From NCBI GenBank assembly GCA_016931365.1, contig JAFGEY010000068.1, positions 1 through 25,454 of the forward strand: 25,454 nt of DNA, written 5' to 3'. How positions within the stretch are numbered: position 1 is the stretch's first letter; every line of letters begins with the position of its first letter. Under the pieces are notes generated by a model. It worked only from the letters and a program-made list of their open reading frames with translations. It was not told the origin of the DNA and searched no databases. Of the stretch, positions 1 to 8,146 are shown in pieces. The translations under genes and the position numbers were made by a program. Source of the DNA: Anaerolineae bacterium. GTDB lineage: Bacteria > Chloroflexota > Anaerolineae > JAFGEY01.

Positions 1-88
1 GCCTTGTTCAAGGATCGAAGAGAGATACTGTAGCTTGAATTGGGGCAGTGTCAACTGCCTACAAAATCTATAATACCAGGAGAACAAA

Positions 89-2092
89 ATGATAAAGATC
101 ACACGTCGTGAGTTTCTCAAGGTATCGGCCATTGCTACGGCGGGCGTTCTGGTTGGCGCGTGCGCCAAGACGCCTACCGAACAGCCCACAACTGCGCCCA
201 AAACTACAGATGCAACCGCCACGCCCCAGCCACCGGCGCCTACTCTGGAGCCAGTCGCCAAGGAAGCACCGCTGCTGGCTGACTTGGTCAAGGCCGGGAC
301 GCTGCCGGCCCTGGACGAGCGCCTGCCCCAAGAGTCGCTGGCGATCAAACCGGTGGAGAAATTGGGCCAGTATGGCGGGACTTTTGTCTGGATGGCGCAA
401 GGCGACATCCCTGGCGCGCTCCAGTTGGTGGGCTTTAACGATGGCTTTGCCAAGTATAGCCGCGAGGCGACGACGGCATTGCGAGCCAACCTGTGCACCA
501 GTTGGGAGTGGAACGACTCGGCCACCGAGTTAGTGCTCAATATGCGCAAGGGGGTCAAGTGGTCGGATGGCGAGTCTCTCACCATGGACGACTGGATCTG
601 GTGGTGGGAGAATATGGTGTTGGATGAGACGGTCAAGTACGCCCCACCCTCCGGCACTCGCGTCGCCGGGGAGAATATGACCCTGGAAAAGGTCGACGAC
701 TATACCGTCAAGTTGACCTTTGCCGGCCCCAACCCCCTCTTTATGTTCCACATGAACCGTGGCGGCGGCGATCGCGGCAGCACCTTCCAGATCCTCCCGG
801 CTCACTTTATGGAGCAGTTCCACCCCAAGTTCAACACGGCGTTGGCCAAAGATGACGTAGCGGCACTAAGAGACCATCTCACGAATCGGAACCAAAAGGT
901 TATGCCACACTTTGGTCCGTGGGTGGTCACAGCATTCACGGCGGGGCAAAAGGAAAGCCTGGAGCGGAACGCCTACTACTGGAAGCTGGATACGGAAGGC
1001 AACCAGCTCCCCTATATGGATAACATGGAAGCTCAGTGTGCCGCTTCCTGGGAGCTGATCGTCACCAAGATCATTGCCGGCGAGGTTGATCTCAGCTGGG
1101 ATTCGCTGATCAAAGATTGGAGCGTGATCCAAGAGAACCAGACCAGCGGCGACTATCATACTATGATGTGGAGCACGGTAAACACCGTCGATACGGGCAT
1201 GCTGTTCCACTACTGCTATGGTGATCCGGGCCTGTTCGCTTATCCGGACGGGCTGGTCTGGCAGCGCAATTTCCGCCGGGCAATGTCCGTGGCCCTCGAT
1301 CGTGAGCGGATAAACGACATCGTCTATTCGGGCCTGGGCACGCCGCGCCAACTGGCTATGCCTGCCGTCGGAGCCGAGTACGCCAGCCCGCGCGGGCAGG
1401 AGATACTCAAGGCCTGGGAGACTCAGGACATCAAACATGACCCGGAGCAGGCCAAAAAGTGGCTGGACGAGCTGGGCGTCGTGGATAAGGACGGCGATGG
1501 TTATCGCGAGAGGCCAGACGGCTCCAAGCTGGAACTGATCCTCGACGTCGATGTGAACAATGGGAACTATACCAAGGCCGCCGAACTGGCCCAGGAAGAT
1601 TATAAGCAGGTTGGCCTCAACATGGTGCTCAACGTGATCGACGGCACCCTGCTCGACGAGCGTGCGACGAACTGCGAGTCGATGTTCCGCGCGCGTGGTG
1701 GTGGCGCATCCGGACTCGTCGCGGCACCCGGTCACTGGGCGCCGGTCGAGAACACCGCGTACACCATTGCTGGTCCGCCTTACGGCAGGTGGTACCAGAC
1801 CGGTGGCAAGGAGGGCCTCGCGCCGCCAGCAGGAAGCTTTATCGAAAAGCTGCAGCAGGCCTATGCCAAGGCCGTTGTCCTCGCGGACCCGGATGCGCAG
1901 AACGAGGCCATCCTGGACGCGTATCAGATCCACGTTGATGAAGGCCCAATTCAGCTCGGCTATGTTCAGTTGCCGAACCAATTGGTCGTTTGCAAGAATA
2001 ACCTGTATAATGTTCCTGACAAGGGCATCTGGGCCACCTGGACTTTCGGTTGGCCCGGCGCCGGCGACCCGGAGCAGTGGTGCAAGTCGTAA
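89..2092 (+). CDS. Tat-type lipoprotein, family 5 (Opp/Dpp) solute-binding protein
   Basis: 667 residues. It captures a peptide- or oligosaccharide-like solute outside the membrane for an ABC importer. The N-terminus has a textbook twin-arginine motif (TRREFLK, R6-R7), a short hydrophobic stretch and a lipobox ending at C25 (LVGAC). This predicts export in folded form by Tat and then lipid anchoring. A Thr/Pro-rich linker (about 26-60) leads to a large SBP_bac_5-type domain with the usual WSDGESLTMDDWIWWWENM-like segment near residue 165. It is longer than classical OppA (about 540 residues), as is common in related large binding proteins. AGGAG at 78-82 lies 6 nt before the ATG. The next genes encode two permeases, so this is the receptor of that set. 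The family is secure; the substrate is unknown. Binding proteins 2 and 3 in this window have ordinary Sec-type signals, so the Tat signal sets this one apart. Confidence 0.93.
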   Translation: MIKITRREFLKVSAIATAGVLVGACAKTPTEQPTTAPKTTDATATPQPPAPTLEPVAKEAPLLADLVKAGTLPALDERLPQESLAIKPVEKLGQYGGTFVWMAQGDIPGALQLVGFNDGFAKYSREATTALRANLCTSWEWNDSATELVLNMRKGVKWSDGESLTMDDWIWWWENMVLDETVKYAPPSGTRVAGENMTLEKVDDYTVKLTFAGPNPLFMFHMNRGGGDRGSTFQILPAHFMEQFHPKFNTALAKDDVAALRDHLTNRNQKVMPHFGPWVVTAFTAGQKESLERNAYYWKLDTEGNQLPYMDNMEAQCAASWELIVTKIIAGEVDLSWDSLIKDWSVIQENQTSGDYHTMMWSTVNTVDTGMLFHYCYGDPGLFAYPDGLVWQRNFRRAMSVALDRERINDIVYSGLGTPRQLAMPAVGAEYASPRGQEILKAWETQDIKHDPEQAKKWLDELGVVDKDGDGYRERPDGSKLELILDVDVNNGNYTKAAELAQEDYKQVGLNMVLNVIDGTLLDERATNCESMFRARGGGASGLVAAPGHWAPVENTAYTIAGPPYGRWYQTGGKEGLAPPAGSFIEKLQQAYAKAVVLADPDAQNEAILDAYQIHVDEGPIQLGYVQLPNQLVVCKNNLYNVPDKGIWATWTFGWPGAGDPEQWCKS

Positions 2093-2108
2093 AGTAATTC
2101 AAGTGTTT

Positions 2109-2143
2109 GGCTTGCCACCCACCAGGCCGGTGGGTGGCAAGCC
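2109..2143 (+). terminator. strong intercistronic hairpin after binding protein 1 (mRNA stabiliser or partial terminator)
   Basis: GGCTTGCCACCCACC (2109-2123) pairs perfectly with GGTGGGTGGCAAGCC (2129-2143) around a 5-nt loop. It starts 17 nt after the stop codon. No T-run follows, so it is not a complete intrinsic terminator. Such hairpins after binding-protein genes commonly protect the upstream mRNA so that the receptor exceeds the permeases; applying that here is inference. Confidence 0.7.
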
Positions 2144-2190
2144 CTTCCGGGCGCACCGGGTACGTGGCCTAATTGGTCGGGCCTTGTTGA

Positions 2191-2210
2191 GCGCGCCTGG
2201 CCAGGCGCGC
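2191..2210. repeat. perfect 20-bp palindrome before the permease gene
   Basis: GCGCGCCTGGCCAGGCGCGC is a perfect inverted repeat with no spacer. It ends 19 bp before the permease ATG at 2230. It could be an operator, or an RNA hairpin that limits entry to the weak GAGGTG ribosome site at 2220-2225. The function is not known. Confidence 0.6.
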
Positions 2211-2229
2211 CCAGAAAACGAGGTGCGGA

Positions 2230-3219
2230 ATGCTGAAATACATCGGCCGTCGGATCCTGTCCATGATCCCTACGCTGTTTATCATCGTCGTCATCGGTTT
2301 CATCATCATCGAGCTGCCGCCGGGCGACTATCTGTCCTATTACATCACCCAGTTGGAGGCGCAGGGATATGAGGGCGCCCGGCTAGAAGCCGAGGCCTTG
2401 CGCGTGCGCTATAGCCTGGATGACCCGGCATACAAGCGTTTTTTCACCTGGCTTTTTCACTTTGTGCAGGGAGATTTTGGGGAGTCCTTCGGCTATCGCA
2501 GGCCGGTCCGGGAGTTGATCGGCGAGCGCCTGGCGATGACCCTGGTCGTCTCCTTCACCAGCCTCATCCTGTCCTGGGCGATCGGCATTCCGGTCGGCGT
2601 CTATTCTGCCACTCACCAATACGCTCTGGGCGACCAGTTCTTTACCGTCGTAGCCTTTGTGGGTGTGGGGGTGCCCAGTTTCGTCCTGGCGCTGCTGCTG
2701 TTGGTGGGGGGAAGCAGGCTCTTGGGTTTCGTGCCCTCAGGGCTCTTTTCGTCCGAGTTTGAGGATGCGTCGTGGTCGCTGGCCAAAGTGGTCGACCTGC
2801 TCAAGCATCTGTGGGTGCCGGCGCTGATCGTGTCCGTGACCGGGACGGCCGGCTTGATCCGCGTGATGCGCGGCAACCTGCTGGATGTACAGAGAATGCC
2901 CTACATGGAGACGGCGCGGGCCAAGGGCATCCACGAGCGCAAGCTGACCTGGAAGTACGGTGTGCGCAACGCCATCCATCCATTGGTGATGAGCCTGGGT
3001 ATGTCTTTGCCGAACCTGATCTCGAGCACCGCGCTCACCGGCATTGTCCTGAATCTGCCGGTGATGGGCCCGATGTACCTGCAGGCGACACGGACGCAGG
3101 ATGTCTATCTGGCAGGCACGTTTCTGATCCTGATTACGATCCTGTTGGTGATCGGGAACCTGCTGGCGGACATCTTGTTGGCGATCCTGGATCCGCGCGT
3201 TCGTTACGAGTCATTGTGA
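2230..3219 (+). CDS. ABC transporter permease, OppB/DppB type
   Basis: 329 residues. This is one of the two membrane subunits of an Opp/Dpp-type importer. The N-terminus (RRILSMIP followed by the first membrane helix, about 10-28) is typical of the OppB group. A DFGESF segment lies near 82-87. The cytoplasmic EAA loop that docks the ATPase is at about 227-248 (ETARAKGI...). The C-terminus ends in the family-typical LDPRVRYE. About six membrane helices are expected. The length is close to the usual 305-340. The ATG at 2230 has only a weak GAGGTG site 4 nt upstream. It lies 137 bp after binding protein 1, across two hairpins, and its partner permease follows after 77 bp. The family is certain; the solute is not. 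Confidence 0.94.
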   Translation: MLKYIGRRILSMIPTLFIIVVIGFIIIELPPGDYLSYYITQLEAQGYEGARLEAEALRVRYSLDDPAYKRFFTWLFHFVQGDFGESFGYRRPVRELIGERLAMTLVVSFTSLILSWAIGIPVGVYSATHQYALGDQFFTVVAFVGVGVPSFVLALLLLVGGSRLLGFVPSGLFSSEFEDASWSLAKVVDLLKHLWVPALIVSVTGTAGLIRVMRGNLLDVQRMPYMETARAKGIHERKLTWKYGVRNAIHPLVMSLGMSLPNLISSTALTGIVLNLPVMGPMYLQATRTQDVYLAGTFLILITILLVIGNLLADILLAILDPRVRYESL

Positions 3220-3296
3220 GCAGATTTTGTAAAGGGTAGACACTGTCCCTCCTCCGTAGAATCAGCGGCATCGATCGGGTCTCAGAGGAAATGACC

Positions 3297-4415
3297 ATGG
3301 CAAATCGGCGCAAGACGTTCCGACGGCTCGCTCAGAAGGACATCACGACCATGACGGTGGGCCAGCTCACCTGGCTGCGCTTCAAACGTAACCGGCTGGC
3401 TGTGATCGCAGGGATATTGCTGATCCTCTTTTATCTGGTGGCAGCCTTTGCGGGATTCTTTTCTCCCTATGATGTGCGAACCATCCACTCTAAATTTCCG
3501 GGCGTCCCTGCCAACGGCATTCGCATCCGCGACCAGTCGGGCCAGTTCCGTTGGCCTTTTGTTTATGGCTACGAGTCCTATACCGATCCTGAGACCTTTC
3601 GGCGGATGGGCAGGCGCACGGACGAGATCTATCCGATGCGTTTCTTCGCCAAAGGCGAGCCCTATACGCTTCTAGGGTTTATTGAGGCCGATCTCCATCT
3701 CTTTACCGTCGACGACCCGGGTAAGGTCTTTTTGTTGGGCACCGATGACCTGGGCAAAGACCTGTTTACCCGCATCCTGTACGGCGCGCAGGTTTCCTTG
3801 ACGGTGGGACTGGTGGGGGTTGCTCTGAGCCTGGTCATCGGCTGCCTGGTGGGGATGGCAGCGGGCTACTATGGGGGCGTGTTTGACGATATCGCGATGC
3901 GCATCGTCGAGGTGTTGATGGCTTTTCCCCAGATCCCGCTGTGGATGGCTCTGGCCTCGGCCTTGCCGCCGGGCCTGGATTCGGTCAAGACCTACTTTGG
4001 CATTACCGTGGTCCTCTCCCTGGTCAACTGGGGCGGCCTGGCACGGCAGATGCGAGCCAAGGTGCTGGCGATGCGCGATACCGATTTCGTCCTGGCGGCG
4101 CGGGTGGCAAACTGCAGCGATCTGCGCATCATTCTACGCCACCTGCTGCCCAGCGCATTGAGTCACGTGATCGTCGTGGCTACCCTGGCCATTCCGAGCA
4201 TGATCTTGGGCGAGACCGCACTGAGCTTTCTCGGCCTGGGCATCCGCCCACCGATGACGAGCTGGGGACTCCTCCTCAGCCAGGCACAGGAGACGCGCGT
4301 GCTCTTGCAAAAGCCATGGCTTCTCTGGGCCATCGTACCGGTTATGATCACTTCACTGGGCTTTAACCTGGTGGGTGACGCCATCCGCGACGCCGTTGAC
4401 CCCTTTGCTGTGTAG
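3297..4415 (+). CDS. ABC transporter permease, OppC/DppC type, with long extracytoplasmic loop
   Basis: 372 residues from the preferred start. It is the second membrane subunit, pairing with the OppB-type permease just upstream. TM1 is at about 34-54. The family signature LLGTDDLGKDLFTRILYGA spans about 146-164, and the EAA loop is at about 264-286 (VLAARVANCSDLRIILRHLL). The C-terminal DAIRDAVDP motif is typical. Two in-frame ATGs lie 6 bp apart (3291 and 3297). The GAGGA site at 3285-3289 is 1 nt from the first and 7 nt from the second, so 3297 is chosen. The roughly 90 residues between TM1 and the LLGTD motif make it longer than the usual 290-310-residue OppC. The extra part is polar and Arg/Tyr-rich and probably contacts the binding protein. 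No ATPase gene follows; the neighbouring gene is a convergent sulfatase. Confidence 0.93.
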   Translation: MANRRKTFRRLAQKDITTMTVGQLTWLRFKRNRLAVIAGILLILFYLVAAFAGFFSPYDVRTIHSKFPGVPANGIRIRDQSGQFRWPFVYGYESYTDPETFRRMGRRTDEIYPMRFFAKGEPYTLLGFIEADLHLFTVDDPGKVFLLGTDDLGKDLFTRILYGAQVSLTVGLVGVALSLVIGCLVGMAAGYYGGVFDDIAMRIVEVLMAFPQIPLWMALASALPPGLDSVKTYFGITVVLSLVNWGGLARQMRAKVLAMRDTDFVLAARVANCSDLRIILRHLLPSALSHVIVVATLAIPSMILGETALSFLGLGIRPPMTSWGLLLSQAQETRVLLQKPWLLWAIVPVMITSLGFNLVGDAIRDAVDPFAV

Positions 4416-4529
4416 GACTGGCAGGCAGGGCCTCGTCCCGCTCAAAATGCCCCATTTGGGTACTAGACGGGCCGGAGAAAACCGGGTATCATGAGTCGAT
4501 GTGAAAACCTGGACACGTTTTCTCTCCTG

Positions 4530-4563
4530 ATCTCGCTCCGCTGCAAACGCAGCGGGGCGAGAT
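4530..4563. terminator. hairpin in the convergent intergenic region
   Basis: Arms 4530-4544 and 4549-4563 form a 15-bp stem (ATCTCGCTCCGCTGC with a GCAGCGGGGCGAGAT partner) around an AAAC loop. On the plus strand the single imperfection is a G-U pair. It lies 15 nt beyond the sulfatase stop and 114 nt beyond the permease stop, where a shared terminator would sit. Neither side has a T-run, so termination would be inefficient or factor-assisted. The rest of 4416-4577 shows nothing else. Confidence 0.5.
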
Positions 4564-4577
4564 TGCGTGTGGGAGAG

Positions 4578-6062
4578 TTACACCTCGTCCGGGTGAACGC
4601 GGGCCAGGTGCTCGGCATGATGGGCGCGGCCGGTAGCGCGCAGGTGTGCCAGGTAGGCGGGAAGATTGCCCCGCGTGTGAAACGCGCCGCCCTCGCGCAA
4701 CACGGTCATCAGCGGATCGACATTGGTGGTGCTGGTCCTCATCATGTCTTGCTGCCACTCGGCAAGCATTGCCATCGCCTGGTTGACCAGCTCCGGGCGC
4801 CCATCGACCAGGCTGTGCTGTTCGTGCGGGTCGATGCTGAGGTTAAAGAGCATGACTGGATCGAGCATCTTGTAGCCGTCGTGGTAGGTACGCAGGCAGA
4901 TGTACTCATCACCGTCGTGCCTAAAGCGCACCCCGCGTTGGCACGACCAGGCGTTCTGGCTGACCACCAGGTAGGGTCGCCCGGCATCTTGTCCGGCCTT
5001 GAACGCCTCGGTGAACGAGCGTCCGTCCCAGTTGGCAGGCACGCCGACGCCGAGCAGTTCGAGCATCGTCGCCGCCCAGTCGTATTGGTGGTACAGGCCG
5101 GTGTCGATTCGCGGCGTGGTCAGGCCGGGCCAGCGCACGATGAGCGGCACGCGGCAGGTGATTTCGTCGGCGGTCTGGTGATCGCCCCACACGTTCAGCT
5201 CGCCCTGGTTTTCGCCGTGATCCGAGCTGACCACAATCACCAGGTCGTCGAGCACACTCTGATCGGCGAGTGCATTGAGCAAGCGGCCCACATGCTCGTC
5301 GGCGTAGCGGATGCCGGTGTCATATCCATCTATCCATTGTTTTACGGCCTGCATCGAGTCGAGTTGAGCTGGGAGGCGTGGGTAGCGCGCAGTAACCTGC
5401 CGGTCCCACTCTTCCACGCCGTAGCCGTAAGGCTCCTGGGCGCTGTGCGGCCCAAAACCATCCCAACTGCGCTGGCGCACTCCCTCGGTCAGCCAGGCGG
5501 GCAGCGGATCGTTTTCGAATGGATTGCCAAAGGACTCCGGCGCGCGGTAAGGGGTGTGCGGATCCCAATAGTTGACGTGCAGAAACCAGTTGTCGCGCCT
5601 GGCGTTGCGCGCGATCCAGTCCAACGCATAGGGGGTGATGTCGTCGGCGCCTTCCATGCCACCCTTGCCGGGGTTATAGACCTCGCGCCAGCCGGCGTAC
5701 CACCACCAGGCCGAGTGGCGCTCGCCAAATGGGCTGACGGTGACCGGGTACAGCCCGGCGCGGCGCAGGCCGGCGATCCAACTGGTGGCGTCGTACACGT
5801 CACGGAAGCCACGTTCCGGCCCCTGGATGAATGGATCGGCGGCGGTGCCACCGTGGTTGACCACGCCGGTGTGAAAGCCGCAGCGACCGCTCCACAGCGC
5901 GCTGCGCGAGGGCAGGCAAGGGGCATCGGTGTTGTAGCAGTGATCGAAACGGACGCCCTGGCTGGCCAAAGCATCAATGTTGGGGCTGGTGTTGCGGCCA
6001 TAGCCATAACAGCCCAGGTGATCGGGGCGCAGAGTGTCAATGTCAATGTAGAGAATACGCAT
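4578..6062 (-). CDS. type I (formylglycine) sulfatase, probably cytoplasmic
   Basis: 494 residues. It hydrolyses sulfate esters, or possibly phosphonate or phosphate esters, since the fold is shared with alkaline phosphatase. The metal-binding N-terminus DIDTLRPDHLG gives D9 and D14. The maturation signature C49-L-P-S-R53 makes C49 the residue converted to formylglycine. Further conserved parts are DPHTPY near 167-172 and SDHGE near 280-284 (metal D281-H282). The ATG at 6062 is chosen because GAGGAGG lies about 7 nt upstream. A start 30 codons further out would begin upstream of the predicted promoter. There is no signal peptide, so the enzyme should act inside the cell on imported material. 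It is divergent from the second transporter set and convergent with the first. No sulfatase-maturing enzyme (FGE or anSME) is in the window. The exact substrate is unknown. Confidence 0.92.
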   Translation of the reverse strand: MRILYIDIDTLRPDHLGCYGYGRNTSPNIDALASQGVRFDHCYNTDAPCLPSRSALWSGRCGFHTGVVNHGGTAADPFIQGPERGFRDVYDATSWIAGLRRAGLYPVTVSPFGERHSAWWWYAGWREVYNPGKGGMEGADDITPYALDWIARNARRDNWFLHVNYWDPHTPYRAPESFGNPFENDPLPAWLTEGVRQRSWDGFGPHSAQEPYGYGVEEWDRQVTARYPRLPAQLDSMQAVKQWIDGYDTGIRYADEHVGRLLNALADQSVLDDLVIVVSSDHGENQGELNVWGDHQTADEITCRVPLIVRWPGLTTPRIDTGLYHQYDWAATMLELLGVGVPANWDGRSFTEAFKAGQDAGRPYLVVSQNAWSCQRGVRFRHDGDEYICLRTYHDGYKMLDPVMLFNLSIDPHEQHSLVDGRPELVNQAMAMLAEWQQDMMRTSTTNVDPLMTVLREGGAFHTRGNLPAYLAHLRATGRAHHAEHLARVHPDEV

Positions 6063-6121
6063 AAAAAGCCTCCTCAAAAAACGATAGGATTGTGATTGGA
6101 CGGCGGGGAATGATTTGGTGT

Positions 6122-6133
6122 GGTGTATACACC
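6122..6133. promoter_or_regulatory. operator-like perfect palindrome over the sulfatase -10 box
   Basis: GGTGTATACACC is a perfect 12-bp palindrome that covers the predicted minus-strand -10 hexamer (6124-6129). It also fits the GT-N-TA-N-AC core often seen in GntR-family operators. The position is what one expects for a repressor site. No regulator gene is in the window, so the protein that binds is unknown. Confidence 0.5.
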
Positions 6134-6152
6134 GAGAATGGATTGTTGTCAA
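6124..6152 (-). promoter_or_regulatory. predicted sigma70-type promoter of the sulfatase gene
   Basis: On the minus strand, TTGACA (6152-6147) is followed by a 17-nt spacer and TATACA (6129-6124). The -35 is consensus and the -10 matches 4 of 6. Transcription would begin near 6117, leaving a leader of about 55 nt before the ATG at 6062. A perfect palindrome covers the -10. Confidence 0.6.
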
Positions 6153-6172
6153 TTCTTGTGCCCAAATCTCAT

Positions 6173-6201
6173 TTGACTTTTTTGATTATTCACCTTACAA
6201 T
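6173..6201 (+). promoter_or_regulatory. predicted sigma70-type promoter of the second transporter operon
   Basis: TTGACT (6173-6178), a 17-nt spacer and TACAAT (6196-6201) each match consensus at 5 of 6 positions. Transcription would begin near 6208, about 54 nt before the ATG at 6262. Its -35 is only 20 bp from the -35 of the divergent sulfatase promoter, so both could be controlled from one site. Confidence 0.6.
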
Positions 6202-6261
6202 AACTGCTGTTTTTCCCTGTCGTGTCTTTTTTCATACGCCGGGACGGAGAAGAGAGAATCG

Positions 6262-7986
6262 ATGATTGTCCAGAAAAAGCTAATGTATCTTTTTCTATTG
6301 TTGGCTTTCTTGGGACTGGGATGCCAGTTTACCCGTTTGACGCCGACGCAAACTCCGGCAATTTTGCCCAGTCCGACGCCGACCCACACGCCCGAACCGC
6401 TCAAGCCGGAAACGGCAACCCCTATTTCTGTACCGACACCGACACCCGTACCCGATCAACCGACGGCCACGCCGGGACCGAAGGCAACTCCCAAACCGAT
6501 CGATGTATCGCAAGAGAACATATTGCGCCTGTGGAGCCAAGACCCCGAAACGCTCGATCCGGCGATCACCCAGGATTCGACCTCGCATCAGTTTGTGAGC
6601 TTGCTGTTCAGTGGTCTGGTCAAGCTCGATGCCAACTTGAATGTGGTGGGCGATCTGGCCGAGCGATGGGAGATCGATGCGACGGGCACGGTTTATACCT
6701 TTTACCTGCACAAGAACGCCAAATTTCACAATGGGCGCCAGGTGACGGCCCAAGACGTGCTTTATTCATTCGAACGTGCCTGCAACCCCAAGCGCGGCTC
6801 AGTGCAGCGCGCGCAGTCTTATCTGAACGACATTGTCGGGGTGATGGCGCGCACGATGGGCGAGTCCGGCTCTATCGAGGGCCTCAAGGCAGTTGACGAT
6901 TTCACCGTCCAGATCACCATCGATGCGCCCAAGCCCTATTTCCTCGCCAAGCTGACCTATCCGACCTCATATATCGTCTGCAAAGAAAATGTCGAAGACG
7001 CCAAGCGTAACTGGCTGGCCAGCCCGATCGGCAGCGGCCCGTTTATGGTGGAAAAGAATGCGGCCAATGAGATGGTGCTGGCTGCTTTTGATGAGTATTA
7101 CCTGGGCCGGCCCAAGCTGGACAAAGTGGTTTTCGAGTATCGCGGCAGCACGATGAATATGTACGAGCGTGGCGAACTGGACGTGATCGAGGTCGGCGCG
7201 GCCAACATCGACCGCGTGCTCGATCCGAACGATCCATTGCACCAGGATTTGCGCATTGTTTCGCAGCTTGATGTGTGGTACATTGGCTTTAATGCCTCGC
7301 TACCCCCCTTTGACGACGTGCACGTGCGTCGCGCCTTTGCCTATGCCACCAACAAGCAAGCCATCGCCGACATTGTGTTCAACAAGACAGTGATTCCGGC
7401 CAATGGCATCTTGCCGCCGGGCATGCCGGGGTACAACCCCGACCTGGAAGGCATTCCCTTTGATCCGGATATGGCTCTTGAGGAGATGGTCGAGTCCGAT
7501 TACGGCGATGCCAGCGAACTGCCGCCGATCACGCTGACCGTCACTGGGGCCGAATTCGGCGAGACGCTGGCAGCGATGTACCTGCAAGTGCTCGGCGTCG
7601 AAGTCGAGGTCGAGGTAGTGGATTGGGGTGTTTTCCTCAGCGGCCTTGACACGCAAAAATACCAGATGTATTCGCTCGGTTGGATCGCTGATTATCCAGA
7701 TCCGCAAAACTTTTTGGATCTGCTGTTCCACTCTACCAGCGCCTACAACCATGGCGCGTATAGCAACCTCGAACTGGATGCCCTGGTCGAGGAGGCGCGC
7801 GTTGAACAGGATTACGACGCGCGAATGGCGCTTTATCAGCAGGCCGAGGAATTGTTGGTCAACGATGTGCCGTGGATTCCCATTTATCACAGCGGCGGCT
7901 ATTATCTGGTCAAATCTTACGTCAAGGGTCTGGTGATCACCGGTCAGGACACAATGAACCTGGCCGATGTAAGCCTGGAAGAATAA
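6262..7986 (+). CDS. lipoprotein solute-binding protein 2, Opp/Dpp (SBP_bac_5) family
   Basis: 574 residues. It is an extracellular receptor of an ABC importer. A hydrophobic signal sequence ends at C21 (FLGLGC; the -3 residue is Gly, a slightly unusual lipobox). A Thr/Pro linker (about 27-78, with PTPTPVP-like stretches) lifts the domain from the membrane. The mature part begins with the family-typical LRLWSQDPETLDPAITQD and contains AERWEIDATGTVYTFYLHK and a late LGWIADYPDPQNFLDLLFHS segment, all characteristic of OppA/DppA proteins. The start at 6262 is set by the signal peptide and the GGAGA site near 6246. It is the first gene after the promoter at 6173-6201. Two ATPase genes follow after 160 bp, rather than permeases. 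Confidence 0.93.
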   Translation: MIVQKKLMYLFLLLAFLGLGCQFTRLTPTQTPAILPSPTPTHTPEPLKPETATPISVPTPTPVPDQPTATPGPKATPKPIDVSQENILRLWSQDPETLDPAITQDSTSHQFVSLLFSGLVKLDANLNVVGDLAERWEIDATGTVYTFYLHKNAKFHNGRQVTAQDVLYSFERACNPKRGSVQRAQSYLNDIVGVMARTMGESGSIEGLKAVDDFTVQITIDAPKPYFLAKLTYPTSYIVCKENVEDAKRNWLASPIGSGPFMVEKNAANEMVLAAFDEYYLGRPKLDKVVFEYRGSTMNMYERGELDVIEVGAANIDRVLDPNDPLHQDLRIVSQLDVWYIGFNASLPPFDDVHVRRAFAYATNKQAIADIVFNKTVIPANGILPPGMPGYNPDLEGIPFDPDMALEEMVESDYGDASELPPITLTVTGAEFGETLAAMYLQVLGVEVEVEVVDWGVFLSGLDTQKYQMYSLGWIADYPDPQNFLDLLFHSTSAYNHGAYSNLELDALVEEARVEQDYDARMALYQQAEELLVNDVPWIPIYHSGGYYLVKSYVKGLVITGQDTMNLADVSLEE

Positions 7987-8146
7987 GAATAAATTCAGTT
8001 CGGTTTCAATCTGTCGCTCAGTCAAGAACGATCTGTTGTTCTAAAGCCTGGCGTGTAGCGGATAGATAGCTATCGGGGCATCGTTGACGAGTACTGACCT
8101 TTGAAACGAACAGCACATATCAGCAGGGTTTAAAGGAGAAAACTTT

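Noticed and set aside
69..74. TATAAT hexamer just before the first gene
   Set aside because: It is only 15 bp from the ATG, so transcription would start inside the ribosome site, and no -35 box lies 16-18 bp upstream.
4491..6095. A 534-codon open frame on the plus strand across the sulfatase
   Set aside because: It is antisense to a gene with clear sulfatase motifs. Its translation has no recognisable domain, and long antisense frames are common at this GC content.
6063..6152. A 30-codon upstream start for the sulfatase
   Set aside because: The start at 6062 has GAGGAGG correctly spaced and the metal-binding motif right after it. The longer start would lie upstream of the predicted transcription start.
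8084..8112. Promoter for the ATPase genes beginning with TTGACG at 8084
   Set aside because: No acceptable -10 follows at 16-18 bp (CGAACA at the expected place).
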